A stretch of 64,000 nucleotides of DNA, taken from NCBI GenBank assembly GCA_028571685.1, contig CM053143.1, forward strand, positions 2,919,501 to 2,983,500. The letters run 5' to 3'. Numbering within the stretch: position 1 is the first letter of the stretch; every line of letters begins with the position of its first letter. The notes below the pieces were generated by a model, which saw nothing but the letters and a program-made list of their open reading frames with translations, was not told the DNA's origin and made no database searches. The position numbers and the translations under genes are program-made. Source of the DNA: Heterohyrax brucei. Its lineage: Eukaryota > Chordata > Mammalia > Hyracoidea > Procaviidae. Below are positions 11,032-21,079 of this stretch, one piece after another.

Positions 11032-13660
11032 CATGGAGTGTCAAAGTCTCCTACTATTATTGTGGAGTGATCTATCTCATTTCTGAGTGTAGTCAGTGTT
11101 TCTTTGATGTATTTAGGTGCTGTCATATTAGGTGCACAAGTATTTAATGTTGTTAAGTCCTGCTTTTATTGAATCTTTCAGCAATAGTGTCCATCCTTGT
11201 CCCAGAAGTGGATTTTACATTAAAATCTATTATTTTATCTGAGATTAGAATTGCCACACCTGTTCTTCTTTGTGTATTATTAGCTTGGTATACATTCTTT
11301 CATCCTTTAATTTTCACAGTTTGTTCCTATCTTTAAGTCTAAGGTGAGTTTCTTGTAGGCAACATATGGATGGGTCATGTCTTTTGATCCATGATGTCAC
11401 TCGATGTCTCTTTACTGGAACATTCATTCCATTCACATTCATTGGTAAGTATGTGTTCGGTGCTGCCATTGTGGTATGTTTATATCTGTGTTAATGTTTT
11501 CTCTGTTGTTCTTATTAATCTGTTCTGGGACATTCTTCTTTGTGAGTTGATTTTTCATCTTTTTCACGGTTGGTTTTTGCTGTTGTTGAGACTCTTGTAT
11601 TACATTTCTTGATACCGTATGCTGCATCTTTATTGTGCTTTATGGCTGCCTCTATGATCCTGCTTAATAAACTATGTATAAGCCTGATTTTAGTTACTAC
11701 CAGTCGACGGAACTTGGCTTGGGCTTGTCAACTTCTCCATTTGGAAGGACTATAACGACTGTAGTACATCCCTCTTTTTAATAGGATAGCATCATGGTTT
11801 TCACGATATGAACACTGGATTATTTCTTTCACTATTATAGCTCTGATTGAGTTTGCAGCCTTCCCTAAAAGAGTAGGATTCTGGATGATGTGTCCTTCTA
11901 AAACATGAAGTTAGTGGTTTTGTTATTCTAAGTCAAAGCCAAGAGATTCTTTCAGTATTTCTTGTAGCTTCAGTTTGGTTTTTACCAAGTCTCTGAGCTT
12001 CTGTTTATCTGAAAATGTCTTAATTTCATTTTCATATTTGAAAGACAGTTTTGCAGGATATATAATTCTTGGTTGGAACATCTCCTCCTACAAGGCTTTT
12101 AAATATACCATGCTACTGCCTCCATGTCAGCATTGTTTCTACTGAGAAATCTGATGAAAGCCTACAGGGTTTCCCTCTGAATGTTAGCTTTGCTTTGAGT
12201 ATTGCTGCCTTTAACAGTTTCTGCTTATGTTTCATTTTGTTAAGCTTGATTAAAATATGTCTTGGAGTCTTTCTTTTGAGATCTATACTGAGTGGTGTTC
12301 GATATGCATCTTGGATATCCATATTCTCTTCCTTCATGATTCTGGGACGTTCTCTGTCAGCACCTCAGCCACAATACTCTCTGTGTTCTCAGGTGTCTTG
12401 CCCTGTTCAAAGACTCCAATTAATCGTAGGTTGTTCCTCTTAATAGAGTCCCACATGCTTCTTAATGCTTCTTAATTTTTCTTGTTTCTTTTTCTGATTT
12501 CTCCTCATAGATGCTGGAGATGGCAGCTCTGCCTTCCAATTCAGAAAGTCTCTTTTTCATTTGTTCCATTCTCTTTTCTTGGCTTTGAATTGAAGTTTCT
12601 CTGTCTTTGATTTTGTTCTTGATCTGCTGGATTTCAGAGCACTGGTGTTCCACCAGATTGAACAGCTTGCTTAATTTTTCATTTTGCTCTGCTGCATTTT
12701 GTATAAGGTCTAGGGGGACTCTCTATATAATCCTTTTGTATTCCTTGTCCAGAAAGCTCTTTGGTTATTTCTTTTGGAGGCCTTCAGAAGCCATGGGTGA
12801 TTTCCTAGTTATAGCTTTCTCCAGAGTCTGTTGCTTTTTGGGCTTCATGTGAGTCAATAAAGGCTGGGAAAGATGCTGTGAGGATGGACAGCATTTGTCT
12901 GTCTAGGCTGTCTTAAAACGAAAGGTAAAAGGTATCTGACAACTTCCCAGGTCAGTCAGGTTTTCAAGTGTACAGGGCCCTCTTCCCAACTGGCAAAGTA
13001 AGTACTTATATATCCAACTCCAGATGTTACGAACTAGTTCAAAATACAGCAAGGCTGCTGTCCTGTTGGCCTCTGCTGACAGGCTCCAGCTGTAGGTGAC
13101 ACTGTGTAAAATACTGCTTTTCTGCTAGCAAAACGCTCTCCTGTGGGCAGGCTCTGCCTCTCAGCCTAGAAATTAGGTCTCGTTGAGGCCTCCACATCCA
13201 AGATGGTGTCCCACACAAGCTTGTCGCCCGCCGCCTCCATACAAACTACAGTATGGCTGAGGCGGAAAAAGATGCCAAAGGTGCCGAGATGCACAGATTC
13301 CTATGCTGGGCTCTCAAAATACGGCAGTTTCACCTGCTGATCCCACGAGCAGTGCGTCTGAGACTAGCTGCTAGTCAAAACCCAGCTCTGCTGACTGGCA
13401 AAGATAGAAGTCAAAAAAGTAAAAAAAAGTCAAAAGTTACCTTCTGTCCAGGAAAGCCAGGACTGGCCAGGAGCAGGAGTCAGCTAAAGAGAAGAGGCTT
13501 TCCGTTCAGCGGTATGAAGTACAAATTAACAACGTTATGCCATGTCCTAGGGCTCACCAGGTGACCAGAAGGCTCTGTTTAATTATCAATTCAGGTCTTG
13601 GTTTCCAGAGGAATTTAAGAGAGATGTGTGCTTAGTCCACCATCTTGACTCTTTTCGTCC
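11032..13660 (-). mobile_element. L1, 5' half only (5'UTR, ORF1, start of ORF2)
   Basis: Read on the minus strand from 13660: a 5'UTR starting near the complement of catcttgactcttttcgtcc, then ORF1, the inter-ORF region and the start of ORF2. ORF2 homology stops abruptly inside the endonuclease domain at about 11032, where the plus strand reads gtcaaagtctcctactatta; the matching site in the L1 at 18728-25834 is near 21560. No RT, C-terminal part or 3'UTR is present nearby. That is the opposite of the usual 5' truncation, so a deletion or rearrangement removed the 3' half. Confidence 0.85.
11780..12720 (-). pseudogene. L1 ORF1 protein remnant
   Basis: RNA-binding chaperone of the L1 ribonucleoprotein. 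The frame at 12462-12653 (minus) is a charged heptad-like segment (IQSQEKRMEQMKKRLSELEG), matching the coiled-coil that trimerises ORF1p. The frame at 12113-12337 contains KRKTPRHILIKLNKMKHKQK and AKLTFRGKPCRLSSDFSVET, the conserved RRM/C-terminal region. The two pieces lie in different frames with stops between them, so the gene is dead. The short stretch TPRHILIK is the most diagnostic motif. Confidence 0.85.
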
Positions 13661-15080
13661 AGCACACGGATTTATCAGGGTGCTTAAAACTATATAGAAT
13701 TTTGTGTTCCATTAAGGCTGAACAAAATGAACATCTTAAACAAAACACCATTCTTTTTACTTATGAAAAAAAGTAGACTCTAACATATACTACTAATTGT
13801 TTGACAGTAAAATAGACATTCCAAGATTTTTTCCATAACTGGTATTATTAAACAATATAATTCTAAACTTCAAGCAATTAGTCCACCATTGATTTTCATG
13901 GTCCTATCTAACAACTGTTAAAATGTAGATGGAATTTCAGAATAATTAATCATTAAGGCTTAGTGTTTCCTCTTAAAGCAGTAATGCCCTTCCTAAAGCA
14001 CGGTATTACAAAACTACTACTTAAAAAAAAACTTAAAATTACATTCAATATCATGTAAAACAGACTCAGAAAATATGTACTTGGAAAATATTCTCACCCT
14101 TCATTGCTGGTATCTAATCACCAAAGACAACAAAACCAACCAAACAAAAAACCCAAAACAAAACCAAACAAGGTTAAAAACATATTAGTTATTTCTTTTT
14201 AACATGTTTGAGAATTCAGAGCATAGTCAGAAAGAGAATAATGCATTAAGTTATTAGTTTTTCCAAGTTTTTCTTCTGGGGCAAAAATGCCATTTGCAGA
14301 CTATTGCAGAATTAATAGGAGAAACTGATTAGTTGACATATTTTAACATAGCTCAAAACATCAGAAAGAAAATGAGGGGATAAAGCAATGTCAAAAGACA
14401 TACCTGCAGGCCATACATAGCTCAATGACAGACAGGTTATAGAACATGTAACATTTGACACATAAAAGTGAAATCACAAAACACAATTACCTTTAAATTT
14501 AAAAATCTATATATGCCCAGGTGACTGTTCTGGAGACAAGGTGATCTTATGATACCCTCTTAGGTACTAAATTCCAACAAGCACAATTGCTTACATCAGT
14601 ATTTAAAGGATTTATTAACCCTATTTTATGAGCTAGTCAAACATTACCTTCTCAGAGCAACATGATACAGTGCATACAGCACTAAGTGGCTTATAATGAT
14701 CACTCCCTTTTTCTAACACATCCCTGGGGACCCGTGGAGGATTTATGTCCTTTTATGTTTAACAAATAAGTCTCATGTGGGAACTCAAAAACAGTGAGGA
14801 CAAGAAGGCTGTTTTCTTTTGCCTAATGAGAATTGTACAGGATAGCCCACAAAATAAATTCACTGGTAAACATAAATGCCAGACTCCCAGCTCTCTCCAA
14901 CAACAACAACAAAAAACCCTGCAAAACACACTGTTTCTACTTCACACTAACCAAAATCTTGTCAATTAAATCCACTCCATGAATGATCAAAATTGGTGGT
15001 AGTGAGAAATCCTGCCAATAAATAAATGTGGATCTCAAAATATCCCAGATCTGCTAGTGTCAACTAGAGTCTGAGCTTGA
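13661..15080. other. No recognised gene; CAAAA-rich stretch at 14130-14172
   Basis: AT-rich sequence. The only structure I see is a low-complexity CAAAA/CCAAA stretch at 14130-14172 and a (CAA)n run at 14898-14915. The frame at 14775-14969 includes that CAA run and shows no domain. Confidence 0.45.
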
Positions 15081-15082
15081 CA

Positions 15083-15132
15083 GCCACACCAAGTGCCGTC
15101 GAGTCGGATCCGACTCATGGCGACCTTTGATA
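15083..15132 (-). mobile_element. AfroSINE/RTE 3' tail fragment
   Basis: Only the 3' tail survives: agtgccgtcgagtcggatcc followed by gactcatggcgacctttgat. This text is shared by AfroSINE and RTE 3' ends, so the fragment cannot be assigned to one of them. Confidence 0.75.
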
Positions 15133-15276
15133 GGTAAAGTTAAAAAAAAAAACTAGTGAGACGACAATTACCGTACTGTAGAGTATTAGTCTACACTTCA
15201 GTTCATCAGAATGTGAGTGTAAACATAAATAAAAATACAAGATTTAGATGTCCATTATTATTTTTCAAAGTTTTAA

Positions 15277-15299
15277 GGGTTTTTTTTTTTTTTTTTTTA
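15277..15299 (+). repeat. Poly-T run
   Basis: About 20 T residues followed by AAAG; low complexity, beside a MIR relic. Confidence 0.85.
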
Positions 15300-15302
15300 A
15301 AG

Positions 15303-15450
15303 TTACATGTATTAAGTGATTATTGTGCAACAGGCACTTTTAAAAATGTTCATACATTAACTTATCTAATAACCACAAAAATCATGAAAGGTAAAGTAAA
15401 GGCTCAGTTTTGGCATTCTAACTCCAGAATCCATGATTGTAAATTCTAAA
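15303..15450 (-). mobile_element. MIR relic
   Basis: Reverse MIR: aacaggcacttttaaaaatg, catacattaacttatctaat, caaaaatcatgaaaggtaaa and aactccagaatccatgattg follow the inverted MIR consensus order (caggcact, cattaactcatttaat, ctatgaggtaggta, ctccagagtccatg). Confidence 0.6.
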
Positions 15451-16039
15451 CCACACTAGATTCAGAATACATCTCCATAATGATACCTGTTTTATTATTA
15501 GAGTTAACTAAAGAAAATGTATGTGTCTTTGTTCAACTTGCCTAGTCTTGCCAAAAGTCTGGAGAAACATTAACAGCCATTAATATTAACTTGCTAATTC
15601 AGGCAGATATATTTTAGTTTTTTTAAAAACGAATTGGGTAATATCTAGTATTAAGCACTCTTTATAGAGAAAATCTAAGTCAAAAACCTGGAAGGCAAAA
15701 TAGCAGGCAAGTTTGAGAGAATTTACAAGATGAAACACAGAGTAATTTTTCTGAAAATGGTGAAAAATGATTAAAATTGTCCCCGGTGGAAGCTGGTAGA
15801 TTTATCTTATTAAATAAAGACATAGCAAATAAATAAGTCATAAATTCAACCTGATAAGCTAGAAAATTAAGCAAAACACAGTATGGTGAGAACTAATACA
15901 GACAAAAGCTAGAAGACATATATTCAAAATTAAATCATTATTTAGAATTCAGACTTAAAATCAAAAGCTGATTCTGAGAGAAGATGAAGACAGAGGGAAA
16001 GAATAAGAATCTACAAATTCAGGAATGAGGAAAAACAGT
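15451..16039. other. No recognised gene or repeat
   Basis: AT-rich. The minus frame at 15680-15874 shows no domain. Nothing diagnostic seen. Confidence 0.4.
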
Positions 16040-16569
16040 CACAGATGAAAATGCATTTAATAATTTTAAATACGATATATACAAGTCTATATTAACTCAC
16101 TGAATTTGGAAAAGCTAGATGAAATTGGTGACTTAACAGGAAAATGTACATCATCAAAACAGTGATGTAGGAAAAGTTAGCATATCAATAACAACAGAAA
16201 AAACTGAAAAGAATGGTAAACTTATTAAAAAAAGATACAGTGGCACAAGACTTGTTAGGGAGTACTACTTAACTTTAAAAGAATATTGAATTCCAATTTT
16301 ATGTAAACAATTATAAAACATAGAAAATGGCAGGCATCTTCCAAAATAACAAAAGAAAGGTGATCTATATCTTATATTTGTTATCTAAAATTCTTTGAAA
16401 TAGTATTACTGAACATCAAAAATTTAGACCAATTTCACTCATAAAATAAAGGAAATTCAAAACCTTTATAGAAAAATTGAATCCAATATATATTCATCAG
16501 TATATTAAAATAATATTTCTTGACTGAGTAGGGGCTTAGTTCATAAATATAAGAATGAATATAAAGACA

Positions 16570-16862
16570 ATGGAATTCCACAGGAGCTGTAAATGGATGC
16601 TTGTCTTCTAACCAAAAGGTTGGAGGCTGTCGTATATGGGAAAACAACAAAAAACCCTATTACCTTCAAGTCCATTCCAGCTCACAGGAACCTGTAATAC
16701 AGAGTGGAATAGTCCCATAGAGTTTCCAAAGAATGACTGGTGAATTTGAACTGCCAACCTCTTGGTTAGCTGTTTAAATACTGTACCACCAAGATGCTAT
16801 TCCATTAGAGGTGCCTTAGAAAACAGGCCCAGAGATCTACTCACAAAATATCCATTGAAAAG
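16570..16862 (+). mobile_element. Long-type AfroSINE split by another SINE
   Basis: The left part has cttgtcttctaaccaaaagg (tRNA-like half) and the right part, from 16797, has aggtgccttagaaaacaggc and gatctactcacaaaatatcc, typical of the long AfroSINE body. A reverse AfroSINE (16645-16796) sits between them. The most economical reading is insertion of the second SINE into the first. Confidence 0.55.
16645..16796 (-). mobile_element. AfroSINE inserted in another SINE
   Basis: Reverse copy: tcaagtccattccagctcac, gagtggaatagtcccataga, atttgaactgccaacctctt and ctgtaccaccaagatgc. Surrounded by pieces of an opposite-strand SINE. Confidence 0.85.
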
Positions 16863-17100
16863 CTTAAGGAGAGCAGATTTATTCTAATAAAAAAGAGGTG
16901 AACATCAGTCATAGTCAGTGACAACTGGATTGGTTTATTTTTTTATAAAGGTAATATTTTAGAAAATTAAAAGGTCATAGAAGACTATATCAATAAATAC
17001 TAAGGCAACATCATATCACCAATTACTTAGAGTAAAACTGAGTCAACTCTGAATAAACCAATAAAACCCCTTTGTATTTCAACAGATTCCAACAGGAAAC

Positions 17101-17121
17101 ATTAAAAAAAAAAAAAAAAGA
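17101..17121 (+). repeat. Poly-A run
   Basis: About 17 A residues within the ancient L1 region. Confidence 0.85.
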
Positions 17122-17231
17122 TTTAAAAGAACCTCACTGAACTGAGTGAAATACTAAAGTCATTCTCACTGAAGCTAACATAAAGATAGGGTATTAAACA
17201 TATTTTTGGAGGCTAGAGATGATTTCCACTG

Positions 17232-17545
17232 TCCACCTGTCAATTTATCATACTGTGGTGGCTTGAGTGTTACTACAATACTGGAAGCCATGCCATCGGT
17301 ATTTCAAAAATAGAAGGATCACCCATGGTGGAAAGGGTTCAGCAGAGATTTCAGATTAAGACAGACTAGAAACAAAGGATTGGCAATCTATTTCCAAAAA
17401 GTTAGCCAGTGAACAACCTGTGGACCAGACTGGAGTATTGCACAGAAGATGAGCCCTCTAGGTTGTACGAACTCAAAATACACAGAGTTGTTGACAGTGG
17501 ATCTGAGCACACCAGTGACTGTGAAGACAGGAGCAGGACCAGGGT
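17232..17545 (+). mobile_element. RTE 5' fragment
   Basis: Matches the start of the RTE at 3066: atttcaaaaatagaaggatc then acccatggtggaaagggttc (compare aaggtcacccatggtggaca there), continuing with atttcagattaagacagact, agttagccagtgaacaacct and agatgagccctctaggttgt. It lies upstream of the RTE coding region, so no protein is expected. Confidence 0.75.
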
Positions 17546-17930
17546 GGTTCACCATTATATGTGATTACTGCCAACAGTAGCTGATTCAGCAAAGTGGAAA
17601 AGGAAATAAAAGTTGTACTAGATACCGAGGAGAAAAAAGATCTTTAGTTGACAACAGACTCCTCAAGAAGAGACTGGTTTGCTCTACATCATCTTTAAAA
17701 AACCATCTGGAACTAATGAAACAGTTCAGTAAAGTCACTTCACACAGGCTTAACACGCAAATATGAACAGTTCCTTTTTTTTCTTTTTATTAAGCAAAAA
17801 TGTTACAAATTGAATAAAAATATTTAACAGTATAATTATAAAGATGCATAGTAATAGACTTATCTAAAAAAAGTATAAGCTTTATATGAGGAAAACCACA
17901 AAACATTACTAAATAACATAAAACAAAAAT
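17546..17930. other. No recognised element
   Basis: A/T-rich; an old internal RTE remnant cannot be excluded near 17560-17740. No gene signal. Confidence 0.35.
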
Positions 17931-17931
17931 T

Positions 17932-18074
17932 ATTCAGTTGATTCTGACTCACAGTGATCCTATCGGACACAGTAGAACTTCCCCACAGAGTTTCCACAGA
18001 GTAGCTGGTGGATGTGAACTACTGACCTTTTGGTTAGTGCCAAGCTCTCAACCACTATGCCACCAGAGCTCCAA
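17932..18074 (-). mobile_element. AfroSINE
   Basis: Reverse copy: ttcagttgattctgactcac, ttccccacagagtttccaca, gaactactgaccttttggtt and aaccactatgccaccagagc. Confidence 0.92.
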
Positions 18075-18255
18075 ATGACACAAAAGTATGAATTTAATAT
18101 AATTTTAACAAAATCCCAAGTTTTCTTAAATAGATGGATAGAAATCATCACTAGAAAACAAAAGGGTAGTACATACTACATGTTAGATATTCACTCATTA
18201 AGTCCTGAAACACAACCCTATTCATAACTATTATTATATTCCTTTTATAGATGGT

Positions 18256-18464
18256 GGACACCCTGCTGCTGCAGTGGCTAACTGTTGGGCTGATAAACAA
18301 AACATAACAGTTTGAATCCACTAGTAGCTTCTTAGGAGAAATATGTGACAGTCTGCTTCCATGAAGATTGCAGCTTTGGAAACCCTATGGGGCAGTTCTC
18401 CTCTGTCTTACAGAGTCACTAGGAGATCTGTCTGACTAGAGGGCAGTGGGTTTGCTTATTTTTA
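18256..18464 (+). mobile_element. AfroSINE, long type
   Basis: Carries an extra block of about 50 bp between the tRNA-like head and the common body: gaaatatgtgacagtctgct and tccatgaagattgcagcttt precede ggaaaccctatggggcagtt. The tail is degraded (agatctgtctgactagaggg). Confidence 0.88.
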
Positions 18465-18469
18465 AAGAT

Positions 18470-18570
18470 GAGGAGGTAGACAACGAGAGGCCAAAGACAC
18501 ACAGCTAGAAGTAATGGAGTTGGGGCATGTATATAGCTCCAGGTTTCAGAACTCAAATTATTAACTGTTA
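18470..18570 (-). mobile_element. MIR relic
   Basis: Reverse MIR core: aagatgaggaggtagacaac, gaggccaaagacacacagct, agaagtaatggagttgggg. Immediately follows the AfroSINE tail. Confidence 0.6.
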
Positions 18571-19849
18571 GGTGACATGATCTCTAGTTTCCTAAGTTTA
18601 TATAGAAGGAAAAAAAAGAGCATTGCCACAAAATTCTGGGGAAGGAGCAGGAAGGGGAATCTATTTCAATTTCATATACTGTGTCAGCAATAAAGGAGTA
18701 TACACTGGCATGTGACTAAAAATACATCATTGGAGCTGGGGGTCAGGCCAAGATGCCAGACTAAACACATGTCTCCTCAATTCCCTCTGAGAACTACAGC
18801 CTGAAATGATAACTGAATGGAGCAGGGTGGACATCCAGGGAGCCCTAGGATCTCGTATAGGGTTGTCAGATTTGATTAGTACAAGTAACAGACTAAACTA
18901 CCCCTCTCAAAGAGGAATCAGCAGCTGCTAAGCACCACTCATGCTGACCTGATGTTTCGGAGGACTGCAGGTACTGATGCTTTCTTTGTTATCTGGGAGG
19001 AGGAGACCAGGCACGGGCCAGCAAAAATGCGGACAGCGCTTGAGTCAACAGGGTACAGCACAGCAGAGAGACTGTGTGTGGGACAGCCACATTTCAAGAG
19101 CCTGGGCCCCTCTGTCTTTTCTGAGCTGCACCATAGACCCTGCTGTTTTATGGCAAAAAGAGCAACTCGTCCAGGACACCATCTTGATTGGCTGGAAGGT
19201 GGAGTCACCCAGCCAGGTGGGCTTAGCTGCATCCAATTCTCAAGCACAGCAGCAGCCCATCTGTAAAGTGCTTCGCCAGCAAAAAAGCAGCGTTTGAGAT
19301 CATTTGTGTCTAGATTTACAAGTGGGGCCTGGCAGAGGATGGCAGGAAGGCCCTAACCCCTCCCTACCTCAAATCACTCATAGCATCTGGGGATGGCCTA
19401 TGAGATACTTTTGTTGTCAGCCAGAAAGTGGTGCCTCCCACACCTCAGGGCCAGCTTTTGGCAGCTGTTGGACAGCGACCCTCCCACCAATAAAGTACTT
19501 TTAAAATAAGACCACCTGGAGAACTGAGTGCTGAGAGGCCTGGCAGCATCTCCTCCACCATTCACTGATCCATATCATAGGGTCACCAGACAGCCCCCAG
19601 TTACTCCTTAAGTAGGATGCCATCTTTGCCAGCCAGGAGAGAGTCCACGTGGGGCCAGTCATTGGAGCACACAGAAATGGAGAGTGATCACTCTCCTCAC
19701 AGAACTACACCTCAGCTCCAACATGAGACAAACTGAACAGCTTCTAGATGGCTTGCAGACAACAGCTGATCGCTAACCACTTACAGATGCAATCCATTAT
19801 GGCTACAAAAAAGTTCCCAAATAAAAACAAAATCAAAAAAAACTTCCCA

Positions 19850-20690
19850 GATCAATAAGCCTTTCTGAAAGTACCAGAGGTCAAGTACAAAAGAATTATA
19901 CAGACAGGCCTCCTAGAGATTAAACAAAATGCAGCAAAAGAAAACAAAAAATTAAGTTATTTGAACTGATCAACATCAACACTCTGAAATCCAGTAGATC
20001 AATAATGAAATTACAGAATTAGACAATTCAATCTAAAGCCAAAAGAGTAGAACTGAGGAGATCAAAGTCAGACTTAGTGACCTTGAGGCCAGAGCAAATG
20101 ACACCAGCATTTATAAGGAGAAATTAGAGACAAGAAATAAGAAAAATGAAGAAGGATTAAGAAACATGTGGGGCTCTAGTAAGAGAAATAATCTATGATT
20201 AATTGGAGCTCCCGAACAGGGAGAAACGATGAAAATACAGAAAGTACTGTTGTAGAGTTGCTGACAGAAAACTTCCCTGAAATTATGAAAGAAAAGACAG
20301 ATACCCAAGATGTGTATCAAGTGCCACAAAAATAAGACCACAAAAGAAACACATCAAGACAAATTACAGTGAAGCTTAAAAAAATGAAACATAAACAGAG
20401 GCTCTTAGAGGTAGCGAGGCTCACAGCAAAGCTAATATTCGAGGGAAACCCTGTAGGTTTTTGTTTAACTGCTCTGCAGAAACGATGTTGGCAAGATAGG
20501 AGAGATAGGAGTGGAATGACACATTCAAAGCCCTGAAGGAGAAAAACTTCCAGTCAAGAACGACATACCCTGTAAAACTGTCTCTCATATATGAAGGTAA
20601 AATTAAGACTTTTGCAGATAAGCAAAAGTTTAGAGACTTTTTAAGAAAGAAACCAAAACAACAAGAAATACTGAAAGAAGTGCTTTGCTT
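19850..20690 (+). pseudogene. L1 ORF1 remnant
   Basis: Position and nucleotide homology to the ORF1 regions at 11780-12720 and 43000-43900 define it: for example acaaaagaaacacatcaaga and aatgaaacataaacagaggc correspond to the RKTPRHI and KMKHKQK coding blocks. No plus-strand open frame above 60 codons survives, so it is heavily broken. Role in family: trimeric RNA-binding protein of the L1 particle. Confidence 0.8.
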
Positions 20691-21079
20691 ATAAAAAACA
20701 AAAACATAAGTATATACTTTAGGAGGCAATGCAGGACACAGCATCCAGAATCCTACTCACTTAGTAAAGTCAAAAAGCCCAATCAAAACTACATTATTAA
20801 AAGAAGGGAACCAGTGAACATAAAACAAAAACTATGACATCACCACGCTAAAAAGACAGGTATATTACAGTAGCTATAACCCTTTCAGATGGAGAGGAAA
20901 TTAAAAAGATACGCAGAAGTTAAAGTCTGGTTTAAACTTAGAATCGTAAGCGGGATCACAGAAGTAGCCACATAGCAAAATATCAGTGTGACATATCAAA
21001 ACAAGAAGCATAATAGAGGAATCTCAATAAACACAAAATCAACACCAAAAAGAAGAAAAGTCAACCCATAACGAATTAC

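Larger units (their letters stand above)
16040..17170 (+). mobile_element. Ancient L1 ORF2 fragment, SINE-interrupted
   Basis: The segment around 16415-16530 (ttagaccaatttcactcata, gaatccaatatatattcatc) matches the RT region of old L1s where the consensus describes reaching the 'caatttcactcatgaa' and 'cgaatccaacaatatat' blocks. After the SINE cluster at 16570-16860, more L1-like text follows (tagaaaattaaaaggtcata, aatactaaggcaacatcat). No frame is open; it is an old immobile copy, and its edges are approximate. Confidence 0.55.

Noticed and set aside
13253-13564. 103-codon frame starting MAEAEKDAKGAEMHRFLCWA
   Set aside because: It is antisense to the L1 5'UTR at 12720-13660. The basic C-terminal part is chance; no start context or homologue supports a gene.
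18939-19297. Three overlapping frames of about 100 codons on both strands
   Set aside because: They lie in the GC-richer 5'UTR of the full-length L1, overlap in several frames on both strands, and have no domain. The same region in the minus-strand L1 has no matching open frame.
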